A DNA stretch of 64,000 bases from contig JAJRQG010000121.1 of assembly GCA_024280395.1 (NCBI GenBank), forward strand, positions 1 to 64,000, read 5' to 3'. Each line of letters starts with the position of its first letter. Positions within the stretch are counted from its first letter, which is position 1. Made by a program: the position numbers and the translations under genes. The notes under the pieces were generated by a model. That model saw only the letters and a program-made list of their open reading frames with translations. It made no database searches and was not told where the DNA came from. This DNA is from Gammaproteobacteria bacterium (GTDB lineage: Bacteria; Pseudomonadota; Gammaproteobacteria; Xanthomonadales; Marinicellaceae). Positions 63,301 to 64,000 of this stretch are shown one piece after another.

Positions 63301-63432
63301 CTGAAGCTGATTCTCATCTTCTGGGTCTTCAACATATTTTTCTATAGCATTTTGTGCTCTTTTCAAGGTCTCATCTAATTCTTTTTTGACCCATATTAAT
63401 GTTGAAAAATCTATTTGTTCAATATTACTCAT
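57313..63432 (-). CDS. chpA: ChpA/PilL-type hybrid chemosensory histidine kinase with acidic heptad repeats
   Basis: A 2039-residue CheA-like kinase. The N-terminal half has FimL/PilL-N-like helical domains (about 1-500). Hpt domains follow: HTLKGSGR near 681, HTLNGAANM near 847 (Asn in place of Lys) and HTLKGGARM near 1308. Residues about 980-1225 are about 35 tandem LELEDET heptapeptides. Then a dimerisation helix region, HATPase_c (MIRNSLAHGIEEDR near 1625; TDDGAGIN; GRGVGMDVV), a CheW domain (about 1770-1900) and a C-terminal receiver (VDDSITMRK near 1925; phospho-Asp in LLDIEMPRMDGYE). In Pseudomonas, ChpA governs twitching and cAMP via PilG/PilH. Antisense frames across the repeat are artefacts. 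Confidence 0.93.
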   Translation of the reverse strand: MSNIEQIDFSTLIWVKKELDETLKRAQNAIEKYVEDPEDENQLQFCATYLHQVQGTLKMVELYGAAMVAEEMEEVAKKILNKDVDSEKDAFEVLMRGIILLPDYLERIQLGYKDIPMVLLPLVNDLRTVKGDQLLSESALFNPDLSLGLPKSNLSSTFSLSQSQLSQVVIKIRTAYQVCLLNWLKDVNVDENLKKLQVIVDKLKTIISPVEEKQLFWVAGGLSEALLQGSLEKSVTVKQLCGRLDQAIRMLTADVDKDKRIYQKLTNNLLYYVALADGKDRRTKEIQTFFNLSDFISDDKEIEHAQSSLSGKNKELLESVTSVIKEDLMTIQENLDLYNRNENPSISDLESISYALGKISDTIGIIGIGVARSKISKVIETLNKSITKNELIDKNEVMNIAETLLYVGSSLDENIISLGEVSEPNEKQESTIPSSEMRKIMDTLAKESITNLQKVKQNFIIYIEAPWNKESIEPSPKLLKEISGALTMSGYEDVAVEIDRIEEFTTKYMLESNYKPTVDQLDLLAESVASLEYYLEYLSDGTKGEESILNLARNNIEQLFDSVSKIEIKPHDTEELDAGLDLMSDNDFDMDMDLEEEIDIEEDEVEYDELLLKDEAKEQEKKNSSREKLIVAFSDETDDDIKEVFLEEFEEELEHLNSIHPRWRINPEEQTELLSEIRRIYHTLKGSGRLVGALAIGDFSWKIEDLTNLILNNSLKINDSYMEIMERSVNILPGLYEALKNESVVPDGYYEIIEDAEKVINGEDIVTKKDTRDEVQTDEKLEEIEEDIGSGNINEISNDIDDLSIDPVFVEILQQEVKGHLNDINVFVAQTQETGSRKSTEKFIRVIHTLNGAANMASVKSIVEMTTPLELLSKATNEFNKEFDHETLEKIKEFMGESKSIMEDLTNKSNVSSSTSDLGEFFKQKLNSLEQEIATRDEVSGVITEEIDLSQFIDDEKNSLNNELLDVSIDDISLQEDENLEIEEETLELEYETLELEEETLELEDETLELEDETLELEDVTLELEDETLELEDETLELEDETLELEDETLELEDETLELEDETLELEDGTLELEDETLELEDETLELEDETLELEDETLELEEDTLELEEDTLELEDETLELEEDTLELEDETLELEDETLELEDEALELEDETLELEDETLELEDETLELEEDTLELEDETLELEDETLELEDEVLELEDEVLELEEDTLELEDEALELDDEILDTEKESTESKNQEEHISAVISTSYGNKLEEDTQESSSDFDEELLEIFKEEADEILDRTEHVLSDLEESPDDENLIIALQRDLHTLKGGARMANLENIGELSHVLESLLENIGEEKRTVDKTTLGTIHDSFDLLNNMMRSDDLGGSTDIESVLNQVRELVGLEDGEIPEESKLDQDYFAPIDPLEIAEDTSLNDDEQVAEITQHKKKSNVLSGNQIKVNSELLDNLVNYAGEVSIYRSRLEQEIGSFRINLSELGNTVSRIKEQLRKLDAETEAQIISTFQTDEEDDTFDPLEMDRFSQLQQLSRSLTESVSDLTSIHSYLDDVARTSDNLLTQQSRVNTELQEGLMETRLVSFNSIVPRLRRLVRTTSNELDKPVKLEVHGAEGEMDKTVLEGVIAPLEHMIRNSLAHGIEEDRNKAKKDKQGSIVIDVRREATEVVISVTDDGAGINRKKVRKLALDKGLIKKGARLSDQDIDRLILNSGFSTVDNVSKLAGRGVGMDVVSNQINILGGNLDISSEPQVGTKFSIRLPYTLALSSALLVEIAETVYAIPVSGLEGIIRMSHSDYLEKSKDKNFVYEYANEEYQLQELNNLLSLDSEVFVENNQIPLVMIRSGENGVALRVDRILGSREIVVKTVGAQISSVPGIYGATILGDGNVVLILDIIPLSRSHLMKLESLDSSELEIIQEEIERDPIVMIVDDSITMRKVGERILRRNDYDVVTAKDGLDALDHLKEVIPDIMLLDIEMPRMDGYELAIEMKKEEKYANIPIIMITSRTGEKHRQKAMDLGVDRYLGKPYQEADLLANISGLIEEKSE
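59758..60493 (-). repeat. 21-bp tandem repeat encoding LELEDET heptapeptides in chpA
   Basis: About 35 copies of a 21-bp unit (plus-strand form TCTTCTAGTTCTAGAGTTTC plus one base) run head to tail, with variants such as GTGTCTTCT giving LELEEDT and AAGGTTTCAT giving synonymous codons. All copies stay in frame and repeat variants recur, suggesting expansion by unequal exchange or slippage. The encoded stretch is highly acidic and would form a long charged linker or helix between the second and third Hpt domains. Confidence 0.95.
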
Positions 63433-63441
63433 ATGTATTTT

Positions 63442-64000
63442 CTAATCTAGTTTGTATGCCAAAGTACCTTTGTAGGTAATTCTTGTCATGTTGTCACTTT
63501 TCCAATTTCCAATATCAGCTGGATTCAGTATCAACATACCACCACTTTTTAAAAACCTCTTAAAACCTTCTAAAATTTTAATTTTCTTTTCTTTCGTGAA
63601 ATAAATCAACACATTTTGACAAAAAATTATGTCAAATTTTATTGTTGGCATTTCTTCAATTTTTAACAAATTAAATACCCCAAATGCCACCCTGTCCTTA
63701 ATTTTTTCATCAATTGTAAATATCTTTGGATTTACTTTCTTTATATATTCCTTATAGTCGTTATCAAAACCTTTTAATTTTTCTTTATTGTAGTAAGCAT
63801 GCTCGGCGATAGTTAATGCCGGTTTACTTACATCAGTAGCAGTTACACCATAATAAATATTTTTTTTATCGATACCTGATTTCAAAGATTGAAGCAATAT
63901 CGCTAATGAATATGCTTCTTCTCCTGTAGCACAACTCACACTCCAGACTTTGTAATGAAATTTTCTATTGTTATTTAATATATTTGAGAAATCATTCACA
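63442..64000 (-). CDS. pilK: CheR-type methyltransferase, PilK type (partial)
   Basis: The C-terminal 185 residues or so of a CheR SAM-dependent methyltransferase; the gene continues past the window end. Motifs: SCATGEEAYSLAILL (SAM motif I), TATDVSKPALTIAEHAYY, then FDIIFCQNVLIYFTKEKK with the FCRNVLIYF-like signature. It methylates glutamates of a chemoreceptor such as PilJ. It ends nine bases before chpA. About 90 N-terminal residues are missing. Confidence 0.92.
   Translation of the reverse strand, partial: VNDFSNILNNNRKFHYKVWSVSCATGEEAYSLAILLQSLKSGIDKKNIYYGVTATDVSKPALTIAEHAYYNKEKLKGFDNDYKEYIKKVNPKIFTIDEKIKDRVAFGVFNLLKIEEMPTIKFDIIFCQNVLIYFTKEKKIKILEGFKRFLKSGGMLILNPADIGNWKSDNMTRITYKGTLAYKLD

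Overview
The window is a visibly AT-rich chromosomal segment (G+C judged by eye, not computed) of a Gram-negative bacterium, almost certainly a gammaproteobacterium. Evidence: LPS-core genes (kdkA, a GT9 heptosyltransferase), Lol lipoprotein-export genes, a TonB-dependent receptor, a YbiT-type ABC-F protein and a pil-chp type chemosensory cluster. The mixture (ECF sigma/CHAT operon, Pil-Chp array, low G+C) recalls Marinicella-like marine gammaproteobacteria, but that placement is inference from memory, not a search.

Layout. 1-1.2 kb: the end of a cold-shock gene, then a small unknown gene that looks like a lone integron cassette with its own attC-like site, then tandem intergenic repeats. 1.2-11.1 kb (minus strand): a complete respiratory nitrate reduction operon, narK1-narK2-narGHJI. 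11.1-14.6 kb (plus strand, divergent): a CRP/FNR-type regulator with an N-terminal NIT (nitrate-sensing) domain, followed by moeA and mobA. A perfect FNR/DNR-type palindrome sits between the two units. 14.5-17.6 kb: PP2C phosphatase, MltF-like lytic transglycosylase and two small conserved genes. 17.6-20.1 kb: a repeat-rich island with a MITE-like inverted repeat, a RAYT transposase gene broken by a 71-bp double-hairpin insertion, and a truncated gene pair bordered by an inverted GGGTACTGAC motif. 20.1-25.2 kb: LPS heptosyltransferase, Kdo kinase, moaA-moaC-moaD-moaE and a metallo-beta-lactamase-fold gene with a -1 frameshift at an A7 tract. 25.3-34.3 kb: CZB protein, ybiT, S1/P1 nuclease, M1 aminopeptidase lipoprotein, and three phenylacetate-type genes (paaH, paaG, paaY). 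34.3-40.6 kb: one minus-strand operon encoding an ECF sigma factor, a membrane anti-sigma candidate, an animal-type haem peroxidase, a small unknown protein and a TPR-CHAT (caspase-like) protein. This is the most likely undescribed system here. 40.8-47.8 kb: L,D-transpeptidase-fold protein, TonB receptor, CAT-family acetyltransferase, two small c-type cytochromes, a DUF302-like protein, and a corrinoid binding protein convergent with a cob(I)alamin adenosyltransferase. 47.9-50.9 kb: gcvT-gcvH-gcvPA (no gcvPB in view). 50.9-55.7 kb: membrane protein, comEC, lolD, lolC. 55.8-64 kb: chpC(cheW)-cheB-chpA-cheR of a Pil-Chp type chemosensory array; the ChpA-like kinase has about 35 tandem acidic heptapeptides.

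How the parts fit: nitrate respiration, its Moco supply (moeA, mobA, moaACDE) and a probable nitrate-responsive regulator are concentrated in the first 24 kb. The rest is envelope biogenesis, surface motility/chemosensing, one-carbon metabolism and the sigma-peroxidase-CHAT operon. No tRNA, rRNA, CRISPR array or replication origin was recognised.
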